Source: Apostichopus japonicus
Taxonomy: Eukaryota > Echinodermata > Holothuroidea > Aspidochirotida > Stichopodidae
Length of the DNA stretch: 64,000 bases
Assembly: GCF_037975245.1 (NCBI RefSeq)
Contig: NC_092575.1
Coordinates: 18,863,341-18,927,340, forward strand
Direction: 5' to 3'
A program made the position numbers and the translations under genes. The notes below the pieces were generated by a model. That model was not told the DNA's origin, searched no databases, and saw only the letters and a program-made list of their open reading frames with translations. Shown here piece after piece: positions 49,269 through 61,500 of the stretch. Within the stretch, counting starts at the first letter, position 1, and the number at the start of each line of letters is the position of its first letter.

Positions 49269-52200
49269 ACCCACACTAACAGCCAGGTTGAATTATTGCA
49301 AACTCTAGTTACAAAACGTTTGTCCTGAAGACCAGTGGCCACCACCTCTGTTACACGGCGTTAGCCTAGCGTTACTTGTTGTAGCGTAAGACTACAAGTA
49401 CTAGTGTTCGCCTGACTGGTGTTGTTTTGGTGAGCCTTCACAAGACGTAATGCACTACTTATAACTAGACTCCATACGTTCTTTGGTGAGGTCAACGAAG
49501 GAAAGATTTGAGTCAGAATAGAAGTATAGTTACCTACAACTCATGCCTAGTACTAAAAGTAAGACGTTATTCTGACTAAATTGTAACCTGCACTTTTGAA
49601 CTCCAAACTCACATTGCCACTGTAAGGCAATGCAACATTTTCGTTTCAACGTTATTCCAATGACAGTACAACAGTACAGTTAGGCTTAGCTGCAACTATC
49701 TTGTTTCACAAAGTACAAATAAGCTGCCTGAATTCCGTGCGCATTATAACTTTGTAAACAAGTCCTTCACTGTGGAGCTGTGATGTTAACGTCAACCTAT
49801 TATAACTGTAAGGTTCGACATACTTTCATATTCTATATTCCAGGCTAGTCAGGTAGGTTAGTCCTGTGTAGGACTACGGACAACTAAGCTGTAAATATTT
49901 CTTAGATGACACACAAGGCGGAAGTAAATCGCGAAACCAGGAAACTCGGAGAGTACATCAAAACGTCTGATCTCTTGAGACTAGCAGATAGGTAGACGCA
50001 AGTTTTGATCTGAACAATCCACTATTCTAATGTTGGTCAGGAGACAGAACACAACTTCTTTGAAAAATGTCTCGTTGGGAGGATATGGGAAATGACTGCA
50101 GAGGACTTGTGTTCACTCCTTACCGAAAACGTCCGAGTTGAAATTACGTAAATACAGAAATTTCAACGAATACAGTGGTGTAGCCAGCAAAGGGGGTGGG
50201 GGGTGGGGGGGGGGGCTGTGGGGAGAGTGTCCCCATAGAAATTTTTTGGGGCGCTATGGGTGACGGTGAATCGAAGGAGCAACAAAAAAACTTAATGTAC
50301 TCGAACCTGGGGATGGGTCCGATGATGGGGGGGGGGGGGTAACTACGTAAGAGAAAAATGAAAAGTCACCTCAAGAATATGCGCTACGTGCGGAAAGGGG
50401 GGTACGTGGTCAACCATGAAATAGAATGTAATGAACGGTCACCCCATAAACTATATGTGCGCTACTCGCGCATGTTGCAATACGGTCTTTCTAAGTGTCC
50501 AACTATTTGTATTCACATATATGTTTTTTTTCAACGGATGTAGTTTTACAAAAATAGAAATGATAGCACCATTTTCATCTAAGTACTTTTTACAAATTTT
50601 CAAATGGGAAGGGAACTTCCCCTTATACCATTCACCCAGGACGGCGATCCACCGCTTTATCCCGGCAAATGAGGACAGAAATTTGACTATTTTACCCATC
50701 TTCCATGTCCCTTCCCTCCCGTTGTTGCCGGTGACCAGATCCATATAGACGGATACTCGGACCCACTAATTTGTCAAATGTACGGTATCATTGAAGTAGG
50801 CTGTTCAAGGGTAAATGTGGGTTACCCATCATATCTGTATATACTGGCAAGAGAAAATACAACACCAGCATATATCATCTCTCTTGCAGAGACCCACTTG
50901 GTGATTCGTGCTTAAACGAGGAAAAAGTATAACTAGCGCCTAATTAACTTCACAGTGGTGTGCTTATAGGTTGTTTCATCCTCCCAAATATTTCAGGCTA
51001 CTTCAGCCAGGCGCGTAGCCAGGAATTTGCCAAGGGAGGGGCGAACCTGTAGGCAAACTATCAGAGCCGTAGATTGTGCATTGAATACTAATATATTGGC
51101 TGAAAATGCCTCCCAGATCGCTGGAAATGGCACTTCCCAGGCCTTGTAAGCTGCATCTTAGCATTTTCTCTTTTGAAATCACTAGTGATATCATAAAAAC
51201 ATACAAAAAATCATGCTCAAGGGGGGGGGCGGCTGCCCCCTTCGCCCCCCCCCCTTGGCAGCTTCGCGCCTGTCTTCAGCCAGGTTCAGTGGTATCGAGG
51301 AAACATCATGCCCCGGTCTGTCCGTCTGTCTCAGCGCCTTGGATTTACGACTCATGTTTTGTTTGCACTACAGAGCTACTCAGGATATGAATAATTTTAC
51401 ATCGGTAACTAAATTACTTCGCAGTTTCATTTCCATAGCAGCTGTCCTATAAAAAAACAGCCAAATTGATGGGCAGGAATTAAGCACAGACCTTTATAAA
51501 GGTACTATACAGAGGCATATATGTAATAAGAAATATACAAGAAATAGACACGAAATAAAGAGAAATTGATTTATTTCAGGCTTCAAAGTAAGCTGATCTC
51601 AGCAGGACATAAACCTATATTTATACACATATCCAGTATACATCAAAGAAATGGCCTGGTATGTAACAGTATTGAGCAAGTATATCCTTCAAAAATCTAA
51701 CTTCAAGGGTACAACTTATACTGTGTGCATCCCGCGATAGTCTGAAACATTGATTAAATAATTAAAATCTTGTACAAAATATGCCATAAGGCATTATACC
51801 AACACACAAATGAAAAGTTATTTCTACACATTTCAATAAGTCGTTTCTTTTATTGCCAAGGTAATACAAAAAGTGGCAAGACGCACAATTAATCAAAATG
51901 TGCCAGGATCATAATTATGTCCTGCCTGTTGAAAGCTGAGTATAGTAATTTATATAAATTATGAGACGGTTGTTCACAAAATAAACAAGACAAACCCACA
52001 ATATCCGTTTCACGAAACTGTTACAAGACTATTTATATATATGATTGAACTTTGCAAGTTATGAGGTGTTTCATAGATAAAAGTATTTCATCTAGATTTC
52101 CAAGTCTATATACAGAACGTTTTCTCATCTGTTTTGTTTTTAAGCCTTATCAGTTTTATAGAACACATGAGCAATAGCTCTAGCCAACAGTAAATATTTT

Positions 52201-54218
52201 CTGGTTCGGAACCTACTTCATGAATTAACACGTATTAATTAATTAATTAATTAATATCCATGTAAATGAAACGTACCGTAATCGATTGACAACATATGTC
52301 ACTAAATTAATCAAGTCTTATAGTGTACTACATGCATAGCAACTATTATAAGGATAAAATTCCCTAATCATATGTATTTTGGTAAAAAAAAACTTTTAAT
52401 CAATTTCAAAAACAGTTGGCTCGAAAATGTCCAACATTAGGTTAAAGTTTAACTACGCATCTCAGACTGTATTGGGATAGCAAAACTATTTTTTAAATCA
52501 AAATATGTTTTACGTGGAGCTCATATGTCACCGCAGCAGCGAAGATCGCAGTAACGGAGATGTATAGGTTAACGCTGTGGGTCGAAGGGGGGGGGGGGGG
52601 TGTTGGGAGAGACAGGGGATTAATGGGACTTAATTCAAAGAGCCATAAGGAAGGAGTGGTGTCATTCTCCTCATCCTCTGCACTATGACTGTCCTAATGA
52701 GGCAAAATAGTAATTTAGTAAGTAATGGATATACCTGCAAAAATGATTGACTCTTTGCACATCTCCATTACTTTACATTCGCAAAGATAGAAGCTATACA
52801 TACACATACACTGTGACAACAGCAACCTATTTGCACACAATTAGGGACAAAATATCCTATATCATCAAGGCAGTTTCACTTAAATTCATATATTATATTA
52901 GAATGGACTTATGAAGACCAGGTTCGGGCACAAGGCGCAGTGCCCCTCTCCGTTCAGTTCTCAGTGCCCCCCCCCCCCCCCGCTTATCTGTTCCCCAGCA
53001 TGGGTACGCGATCTTAACAAGTTACAAGGCGAAAGTATACTAGTGTGCTCCGCCCTAAATTATTGGTACCCTCCGGCTCAGAATCACCCTGGCTACGGTT
53101 CTGGACTCATGCTTGGGTCACAAGTAACATATACCTTAAACTGAACTCAGGCTAATGGTCCTCTGTACATTGCCACTAGGGTTATTTATCTGTCATCCTA
53201 CATCTTATAGCAAGAGGTGCAGGGTGATCCCAAACCTCCCTCCACCGCCCCCACCGCTCTCCAGAACCCATTCCTTCCTCTCCCTTGAATGATGAGAGAA
53301 ATACGGTTCACTCTACTGGCTTCTACATGCATGTAAGCAATATCAATTGTTTCATCATGTTTCACCATTTTTGGTACATCATACACCATTCTCATGCAAA
53401 CATACATAGTTTATGCACTGGGACGAGATACTCAAGCGAACATACGTCAGAAGTTTCGCATTCATCTGACCAATGAAACTTTTCGAGAATGAATAGTACG
53501 TTAATCTCCATTGGTTCATTTCCCGAAAAAAATGAACAGCCTACAACATTGTCTGCTTGGTGCCTTGCGTTACTCTCTTGTATATATCTATGAACAACGA
53601 CACAACACTTTCCAGTTGTGTAACTTTAATTATTGGAGAACACATCGTGGTAACTCAATTATTTTCACAAGCTGGGTTTGAACAAGTAAGCTGCAAGCAA
53701 GATGTTGACTGAACTTATGGAATAGCCTACTTTAGTTCTTTGCCGTGCTCTACCTATTGTCCCGCGCTTATTATTCTGGAGTGCCGCACTTGAGCCTGGA
53801 TGTACGAACCAGAGCTACCTGGCGTGCGAAGCAGAACTCACTCTAATCTATCGATCGAATGGTCCTTCCGTCCATCCATCTATCTCTCCATTCAAATGTA
53901 AAAGAAAATACGTAGGCTGGGTATAATATAACATAGTCTAAATTGTGATATACTAAAGCAAACCACACTATTACCCTAATCAAGGCAGACTCTATACCCG
54001 ACGGAAATTGCATTCACTTATCGAGATCGTTTTACTAACTAAAAGTGAAGTGCCTCTAAAGTGCCTCTTATAGCATCTATATCTTTTTCAACTCTCGGCA
54101 TTGATACTTGATAAGTGTTCCATCCTTGCTTTTGTGTTACACGAGTGGAAATACACTACACTATCCTAAAGAGGAACCCAGAATATAAGTTGGCGACACT
54201 TTTGTACGTATACTGCTC
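49269..54218. other. Intergenic region upstream of GIT
   Basis: GIT promoter sequence must lie just right of 49268, but no core element is recognisable. The region has poly-G/poly-C runs (near 50195, 50325, 52585, 52968), a hAT MITE (51010-51274) and an ATTA microsatellite near 52235. CAGTGGTGTAGCCAGC at 50174 resembles a transposon end. No gene seen. Confidence 0.6.
51001..51283. mobile_element. hAT-type MITE with 8-bp TSD (copy 2)
   Basis: Starts CAGGCGCGTAGCCAGGAATT near 51010 and ends CTTCGCGCCTG near 51274. CTTCAGC flanks both sides (8 bp with one mismatch). It shares the interior of the copy at 26175-26470 but is shorter. Confidence 0.82.
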
Positions 54219-55022
54219 TTATTCTTGTAAACTTCTCCAGTTCTGGAAGAACACCGCCACAATGGACCAAAGGAGCAGAATGATGCCTACTCCAGACTAC
54301 AATATCTGGAAAGTCATGAAATATGGCGAACTGAAATAGCCTATGAAATGAAAATGATGCTCGTGAACAATACAGATACAACTAATGCTTTCTCTGTTCG
54401 TAACGATAAGTTATACAGATAGATCCCAAAGAATCCGACTAAGCCTAAGCAGATCAGATAAAGCAACTGAGTTACGTCACTTGGACAGCTCAATGTCCCG
54501 ATAAGACACATGCGCATGTTACAGCAAACCGTGACCAAATGTTAAAACGTAGACTTCAGATGCAGAGATCGGAAACGAAGTTTTAGCGCAATGATACAAA
54601 CTGCCGTTATCGCTAAAAGTCCTACCACGGAGCGAATTGCTCCGAAAAAATGACTTTCCGATCCCTCGGCTATACCTTTGACGCCAAAGAGGAAGGTTGG
54701 TCTAAAAATAAGGAAAATACCGGTAATGCAAACGGCGGTAATGATGGAATCCACGTAGGTGAGAGGTTCTTTCAGAAATATCCAAGCCATAACACCACTT
54801 ACAGCTGGTGTACTGAATAGAATAGTACTGGCACTCATAAAGTGATGAATTTGCAAAAGCAGTCAAGCCAGCAATTTGGACAAGTGCATTCAACAAACTT
54901 TGCAAAATTATCCATCCAATTGTTGGGTTGAGTATTTCAGCTTCCCTTTGATGCATACAAGTCCAATTGATGAAAAGAATAGATAAGGAACAAACCGCGT
55001 ATAAATCCAGCTTCAAGTTCAT
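54219..55022 (-). pseudogene. SLC35G-like (EamA family) transporter pseudogene
   Basis: Minus strand: NPTIGWIILQSLLNALVQIA, then after a 1-nt shift near 54850 MSASTILFSTPAVSGVMAWI, FLKEPLTYVDSIITAV, IFRPTFLFG. After an in-frame TAA (54544-54542) come LLYLICLGLVGFFGIYLYNL and LRTEKALVVSVLFTS, and after another shift SGVGIILLLWSIVAVFFQNW, ending at a stop near 54219. These match the two EamA repeats of SLC35G drug/metabolite-type transporters (TM segments, LKEP and RPxFLFG motifs). At least two frameshifts and two internal stops make it non-coding. The first TM segment is missing. It appears intronless, so it is a retrocopy or a decayed intronless paralogue. Confidence 0.75.
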
Positions 55023-55076
55023 GGACTGATGTTGATAACTTTACAAAGACCCATTCTAAAGCATAACATAAACTTG

Positions 55077-55132
55077 ACAATGATGTATTTGCCCTACACT
55101 AGAGATCGAACATGATGCTAACCAACTTGATA
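55077..55132 (-). mobile_element. SINE fragment (copy C)
   Basis: CTAGAGATCGAACATGATGC and TAACCAACTTG match the outer end of SINE copies A and B. The fragment runs straight into the AT array at 55133. Confidence 0.6.
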
Positions 55133-55133
55133 T

Positions 55134-55203
<70 letters not shown>

Positions 55204-55207
55204 CTAT

Positions 55208-55238
<31 letters not shown>

Positions 55239-55354
55239 CTGTATATATATATATAACTATGGATATATATATGTAACTATGTATATATATATATATAACT
55301 ATGGATATATATATATATATATATCAATATATATATATATATATATATATATAT

Positions 55355-55404
<50 letters not shown>

Positions 55405-55552
55405 ATATATATATATATATATATCAATATATATATATATATATTGATATATATATATATATATCAATATATATATATATATATATATATTGATATATAT
55501 ATATATATATCAATATATATATATATATATTGATATATATATATATATATAT
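55133..55552. repeat. Compound AT array with alternating ATCAAT/ATTGAT interruptions
   Basis: A pure (AT)n tract to about 55200, then ACTATGGATATAT units, then AT runs interrupted by ATCAAT and ATTGAT in alternation from about 55322 to 55552, spaced about 20-47 bp. The Ile/Tyr ORFs reading through it are artefacts. Confidence 0.95.
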
Positions 55553-56695
55553 CATAAAAAATTGTCTTTGAAATGATACAAACCAATAATATTTTAGTCA
55601 TATTTGCAAAACATTGACTCATGAACTCAGTACGCACGCTTAGAAGGAATTGTGAAGTTAACACACACAATAATCGTCTCTGGGGTTGTCTAAGGCTTCC
55701 TCAAAGGCCTCGTCCTGCGATACGGAGGAAGAGTTTTGACTCTCCAACTGTGCATATATATTTACTTGATCGCGATTCACAAGACCAACTTGCGTTGACA
55801 CGAAAGCTTCTTGTTATTGTTTAAATGAAACTTGTTTACCAATTACGTTTTACATTCATATTATGTCGATAGCTGAATAACGTGATGGGAAATGTAATAT
55901 TTTGGGTAATTTTACCAGGAATGACGATTGTGTTCCCTCATCAAGGAGGAGTGTGACAAAGCAGAGCAAAGTCACACATTAAATTATCTCATGAAATTCC
56001 ATCAAATTCTCTCTGTTTGGGACCTTTTTCCAGCTGATAATTAAGAACATTTCCTATAACGTCATATCTTCAAAGAAATGTTCAAACAAACCAAAATACA
56101 TGTTATGCTATACATATATATATATATTATATCTATTTGAAACACATCAGTTCACCAATGTTAAGTACTTTCCAGATGAATTTGTCATTGACAACCAAAA
56201 TATACATCACAAATTTTACAAAATATTTAACCGGGCAATGTAGCCCAACTGATGAATTTTATTTAGGCTAGGCCATGTTGTACCATATCAATATTCCAAC
56301 AGGTAATCATTTAGGAACTTAAAAATGTTGGCAAAATTAGTTGACGTGCTGCAGACTGTCCTATCCATGACAAAATCACTGCAATATGCCATATATTCAA
56401 GTCACAATTCATTCTCTGAATATTTTATTTCAACATGCTTCCATCTATATATGTTGTGGAAACAAAGCAATCGAATAAACTTCCATTCAATCTCCATGTA
56501 CATAGTTAGTCGAATTGTTCAGCAACGAAATATAAAACACTGATCAATAGTAAGCTATACAGTTATTTATAATAAGTGAAAGGAACAATCACCGAGAAAT
56601 ATACTGTATATTAAATGAAACATAAGCTGGCTAAATACCAATCTCTAATCTCTTTATAGATAGCTCTATACAAACTATTTTAAGTAGATTAAAAA
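55553..56695. other. Gap between AT array and hydroxylase gene
   Basis: AT-rich sequence, including the 3' flank of the gene starting at 58593. No coding sense, RNA gene or clear repeat seen. Confidence 0.5.
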
Positions 56696-58593
56696 CTAGA
56701 GGTTCAACAAGTCTGAGTGAAAGACATTTTGCAGAATATCTCGTTCTTCTCTAGATAATTCTGGATGCCAAAGATCTATCATTAGAACACTTCGAGGATA
56801 TGATGAGGAAGATAGACCACTATGCCGAGCTTCATGTTGAAAAGAATCGTCAAACAACAGACACTTTCCTTCCGTCCAGTGTAAGTCTTGTCCATTCACT
56901 GTAAGGGTGCAATCTTCAGGTATGTGCAAACCTATTTTGAATGACAAGATGAACTCACAGTAAGCCTAGCTTGCATTTTGTCAGAAATTTTATAGTACAA
57001 CAGGTTCATCAAGTTTGGAATCTTGCTTGCAAATTTATTCCAGTTTGAAACCAACTTAGAATTCTTTAATATAGTCTAGATTTTCATGTATTTTAATTTC
57101 ATATATGAATAAAAAGCTTTATTCCCTACTTTTCTCAGGGAGGTGGGGGGGGGGGGGGGAGGGTGGGGTGGAAGAGGAAGAGAGAGTGAATATAACTTTT
57201 CTTTGGCTAATATAATTAGGACATTTTTGCAATGCTGAATAAAATTTTATTTCACTAACAAAAACCAGAAAAGGCACTGTAATGGCTGGAGGAATAAGAT
57301 TTAGGATACAAGGGATCTCAGTGAAAGAATTATACCAATGTTGTGAATGTACCGCTGTAACTATGGTAGTCGAAACTCAAAAGGTTGATCTAGTAAAAAT
57401 CAATCTTCAGTTGTTTTTTATTGTTTCATTTAATTTCCCTGTTATATTGTACAAATAGAGCAAATTTTGTATTTCGCAGAACTTCATAAAGTAAAACAAA
57501 AAGTATTTCCTATTTAATAGTCACACAGGCAAAACATCAGTCTATCAATTTGCATAGCATTTTTGAAGTTTTGAAACATGTAGAAAGAAATTATGATACT
57601 AAGGTCCTCATAAAAGAATTGCTATATATACAATCTTTCCTTTCGTGTTAGCAATTTGCTCTCTTCTCTTTTTGGAGGGGGAGGGGGGTGTATTTTGCTA
57701 TATGACAGATTCTACTGTATAAGACCAAACTTATACTGCAGTTCATTACTGTCTATAAAGGAAATTCAGGGAAGAATTAAATACATACCCAAGTGACATC
57801 TAATTCTTGTATTTGTTGCACCACAATGACTGGTAATATGTGTGCCTGGCATTAGCACAGAGAATGTTACAAAGCCAAAGATACAGTTATTCACTGCCAG
57901 TGTTTCTACTTTCTTGATCATATGAGAGGTTGCGGGGCATCTGTTCATATTTAACGTTTGTCTCCGTCCTTGATTTATGAGATGAAATGTGAACCATTTG
58001 CCTCCACCATCTGATAAACTGTTCTCTTGCCAACCATCTGCATCAATTTCATCTACAAAGTCACTCCACAAACCATCAAATTCTTCTCTCACTTCTTCAA
58101 ATGAACTTTTCAGAATGGTTAAAACTTTGTCATATTCAGAATACTCTGTCAATTCTTCAAAACAGTAATCAGAACTTAAATTTTGCATATAAAATATACT
58201 TGGATTTTGAAGGTTGCTGGCTCTAACATTCTGGTTAGAGTTATCAATTCTGTCCGCTGAATTTGTCATCGCAAAATAATGTTTGAAACTCTTTATCATT
58301 CTGTCTGATAACTTTATAGTTGAATTCCTTGCTGAAAATTCCAGGGTGCTCTTCATTCTTTCCTGAATTGCTGCATTTAAACTTTCTTTTGCGGAACACC
58401 TCACACAATCTGCATTCTTGCATTGCGCACTGGAATAAACTGCTGCCTTTCCAGTGTGATCACTGTTTTCTCTTGAAACTGTGTATTTACAAACTACAAC
58501 GAGTAACATCCCAAGAATGCATGATGATACGCCAAGCACAAAAGTAACATGATCCAGAGAGAACAAACTGTGGAGAATATCATGAACAGCCAT
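56696..58593 (-). CDS. ASPHD: ASPHD-type aspartyl/asparaginyl beta-hydroxylase domain protein (complete, 2 exons)
   Basis: Exons 58593-57789 and 56931-56696 join in phase (1041 nt, 346 aa). An N-terminal signal anchor lies at about residues 16-37 (VTFVLGVSSCILGMLLVVV). A Cys/Ser-rich linker follows, then the hydroxylase domain from about residue 180. Fe(II) ligands are predicted as H256 (SHCGATNTR) and H301 (FDDSFQHEA); 2-oxoglutarate contacts as R265 and R315; the WHPEL motif is at 323-327. These match human ASPH and the short ASPHD1/ASPHD2 proteins, whose length (~370) it also fits. It should be a type II membrane protein with a lumenal 2OG-dependent dioxygenase domain; the substrate is unknown. 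Key residues are intact. Confidence 0.92.
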
Positions 58594-61500
58594 AGTGTAC
58601 TATCGAATGCATGAGAATGATGAGGGGTACAATCAATTAACACTAGGCTAGGACAATTAGGAATAGTATCTTGTGAGATTGGAATTAAGCCAAATTACCA
58701 TGATGAAAAGGATGGTGAGCGGCTTCTGGTAGCTGGTACTGCCTATTGCGATTAAGTAAAATTCAAACGGCTACCTATTGGCGAGGCATCCTTACATTAT
58801 TCAAGGTAAATCTACTGATAACATGTGCATACTTCCAGGTGTTAAATCTGCATAGACCTGTCTAACGTTAAAAGTTTACCAAATCCGTTTACATTCTTAT
58901 TGGTGGTAGTAGTTCCGCGAGCAAAGTTCGAATAAAATAAAGGAACCACTCAAATATCACTAGAAGATTCAATTCATTTTCAATATAAGACGATAGACAT
59001 ACTTATAAATTCACACGAATAACGTTCATGATTCCCTTTCATGGGCACGGAAAACTGGAAGCAGGATACAGGTCCGTGTAAGGTCGAAATCAATTGCAAA
59101 CGTAAACAAGGGTGCACAAACATAACCTGATGTATATTAGACTGTCTCGTCACACTTTGGTCCGCAAAACGCCAACGGACAAAAATGTTGGTGATGTGAC
59201 GTAGGCTACCGTTTGTGTAGTCAGTTCCCCTTGCTGTGCCCTTCCCTACCCACCTTAATTTTAGTTACTAGTGGAATGCAAAGTCGTTATCAGGCTTAAT
59301 TTGTTCTAAACTTGCTAATCTACTTGGAAATTCACTCTCGTATGCTAGGTACAGTTAAGGGCGCAGGGTACGGGACGGGAGTTACAGATTGGTTCGGCTA
59401 ATGATCGTTAACAATTCGTGTCATGAGGGAGGGGTGTATAACGTAACCCTACCCCCTCCCCTTCTCCCCTTTTGCAATTTTGACATGATAAAAGGTGCTC
59501 ATAAGTTCGTTTTTGCAAGTTATATTCACTAATTTCATTTTTCAGGTATTTTCCCATCCCTGCCCCGTCGGTCCCGGTGGCCTTTGATAAATACGTTCAT
59601 ATAAGTGTTTGCATTACCATTATACTACGATGTTCAGTCACACTGCTTTGCTATTTCCTTCGGGATCAAGTCCCCATTCGTAGCCGGTTTTTTGTTTGTT
59701 TGATTATAGCATGCGATAGTAGGTCGGCGTTGAGTTTAACAATGGTAAAAGTTGCAATAAAGTTTGTTATTATTCATATAATAATATTAATTCACTAAAT
59801 TGAAATAGGTTAGGGATGTACACTGTCGTTCTATGAATAATTTGAGATCGACAAACAAAGACTATTTTTTTTTATTGTTCACAAATAGATAACACCCCTA
59901 CATAATAATGAAATATTCCGACCGCCGACGACTGGGAAATTATCTCAATTCGGTGTAAGTAATATATTGACATTTATATTGTTGTAAAAACGAATAAGCA
60001 AAGCAAAACAAAACAAACAAAATGAGGAAGACAAATGAGACCGAAAGATGGACAGGGATAGGAAAAAGACAAATGAGACCGAAAGATGGACAGGGATAGG
60101 AAAAAGACAAATGAGACCGAAAGATGGACAGGGATAGGAAAAAGACAAATGAGACCGAAAGATGGACAGGGATAGGAACAAGACAAATGAGACCGAAATT
60201 TTGACTTGGAAAAGAGACAAATGAGACCGAAAGTTTGACAAGGACAGGGGAGAAGACAAATGAGACCGAAATATGGACAGGGATAGGAAAAAGACAACTG
60301 AGACCGAAAGGTGGACAGGGATAGGAAAAAAACACAACAGAGACCGAAAGATGGACAGGGATAGGAAAAGACAAATGAGACCGAAAGATAAAGAGGGACA
60401 GGGAAAAAGACAACTGAGACCGAAAGGTGGACAGAGATAGGAAAAAGACAACTGAGACAAGTTTAGAGAGAAGACAACGTTTTCACGTTTTACTCATAAT
60501 ATAATTTATTTAATGTTCAAACAGGTTTGAATTTTTAAATAATCGTGATTCGAATATGTCTAATAACACATTTTCTTTACGACTTTCAAAACTCTGACAT
60601 TCTTTAACATTGATGACTGTTAAGTTGTAAAACTATAAATCACCGTTTATTAAAACAGTCAAAAATTACTTTGGTTCTTTCAAACCGGATAACGTCATTG
60701 TCAATGAAACTAGATTGAAATTATTCTTATATTGAATCATTTACACAAAACTGAAACCATTATTAAGTGTATAGGCCTACATGAAATTTTCCCTAACTTG
60801 AAATATATCCATTGACAAAACGCCTAGGCCTATACTACAAATTAACAACTTATTTAGAGTATTGCATGTATACATATAGGGCACTGGCGAGATCGCTGTT
60901 TTGAAAAGTGTAATGAATGTCACTCATTATTTTGGGAAAATTGGAAAAAATATTTGTATAAAATAAAGGCTGCAGAAAGTAGTTTTTCACGTTTCACATT
61001 TCAAAGGAAATGATGTGCAAAAAATATCTAATGATGAAAAAAAAAAGAACTTTTTGCATATACATATCGCCGTACACATTATTGCAATAAAACATATAGG
61101 CTACTGACGCTTTGTGCAATCTACAAGCAGCGAGGTCAATGCATAATTTATTAGCAGCATGGTATAACATTTCGACCTAATATAAGCCCGCTCGCTTTTG
61201 TTTAACGAATTGAAGTTTCAAGATGAATGTAGTTAAAATATCTCGTACTTCATATATAACAATCATAATGCTTATTTGCGTGCAGAACTAGATTGACATA
61301 AGACATTGTGTACCGTTTATCTTCCAGTATGTGTATTCAATCTCAAACCCCTCTCCCTTTGTTTCCCCATTACCCATTACCTCTGTTACTTACGTCTCCT
61401 TCTCTCTACGTCCCTAATCCCCACCCCCCCCCCCCCCATCTAAGCAGTGAGGTATTGACAAACAAAAATTGAGACGAATTGAATTTGTCATTTGAAAACA

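Noticed and set aside
50174-50345. Transposon beginning CAGTGGTGTAGCCAGC with G runs
   Set aside because: Only one end could be recognised; no matching inverted end or target duplication found.
55279-55670. Ile/Tyr-repeat ORFs on both strands
   Set aside because: They are pure read-through of the AT array.
59945-60460. Long overlapping minus-strand ORFs rich in Phe/Ser/Pro
   Set aside because: They are translations of a 38-bp minisatellite, open in more than one frame because of the repeat.
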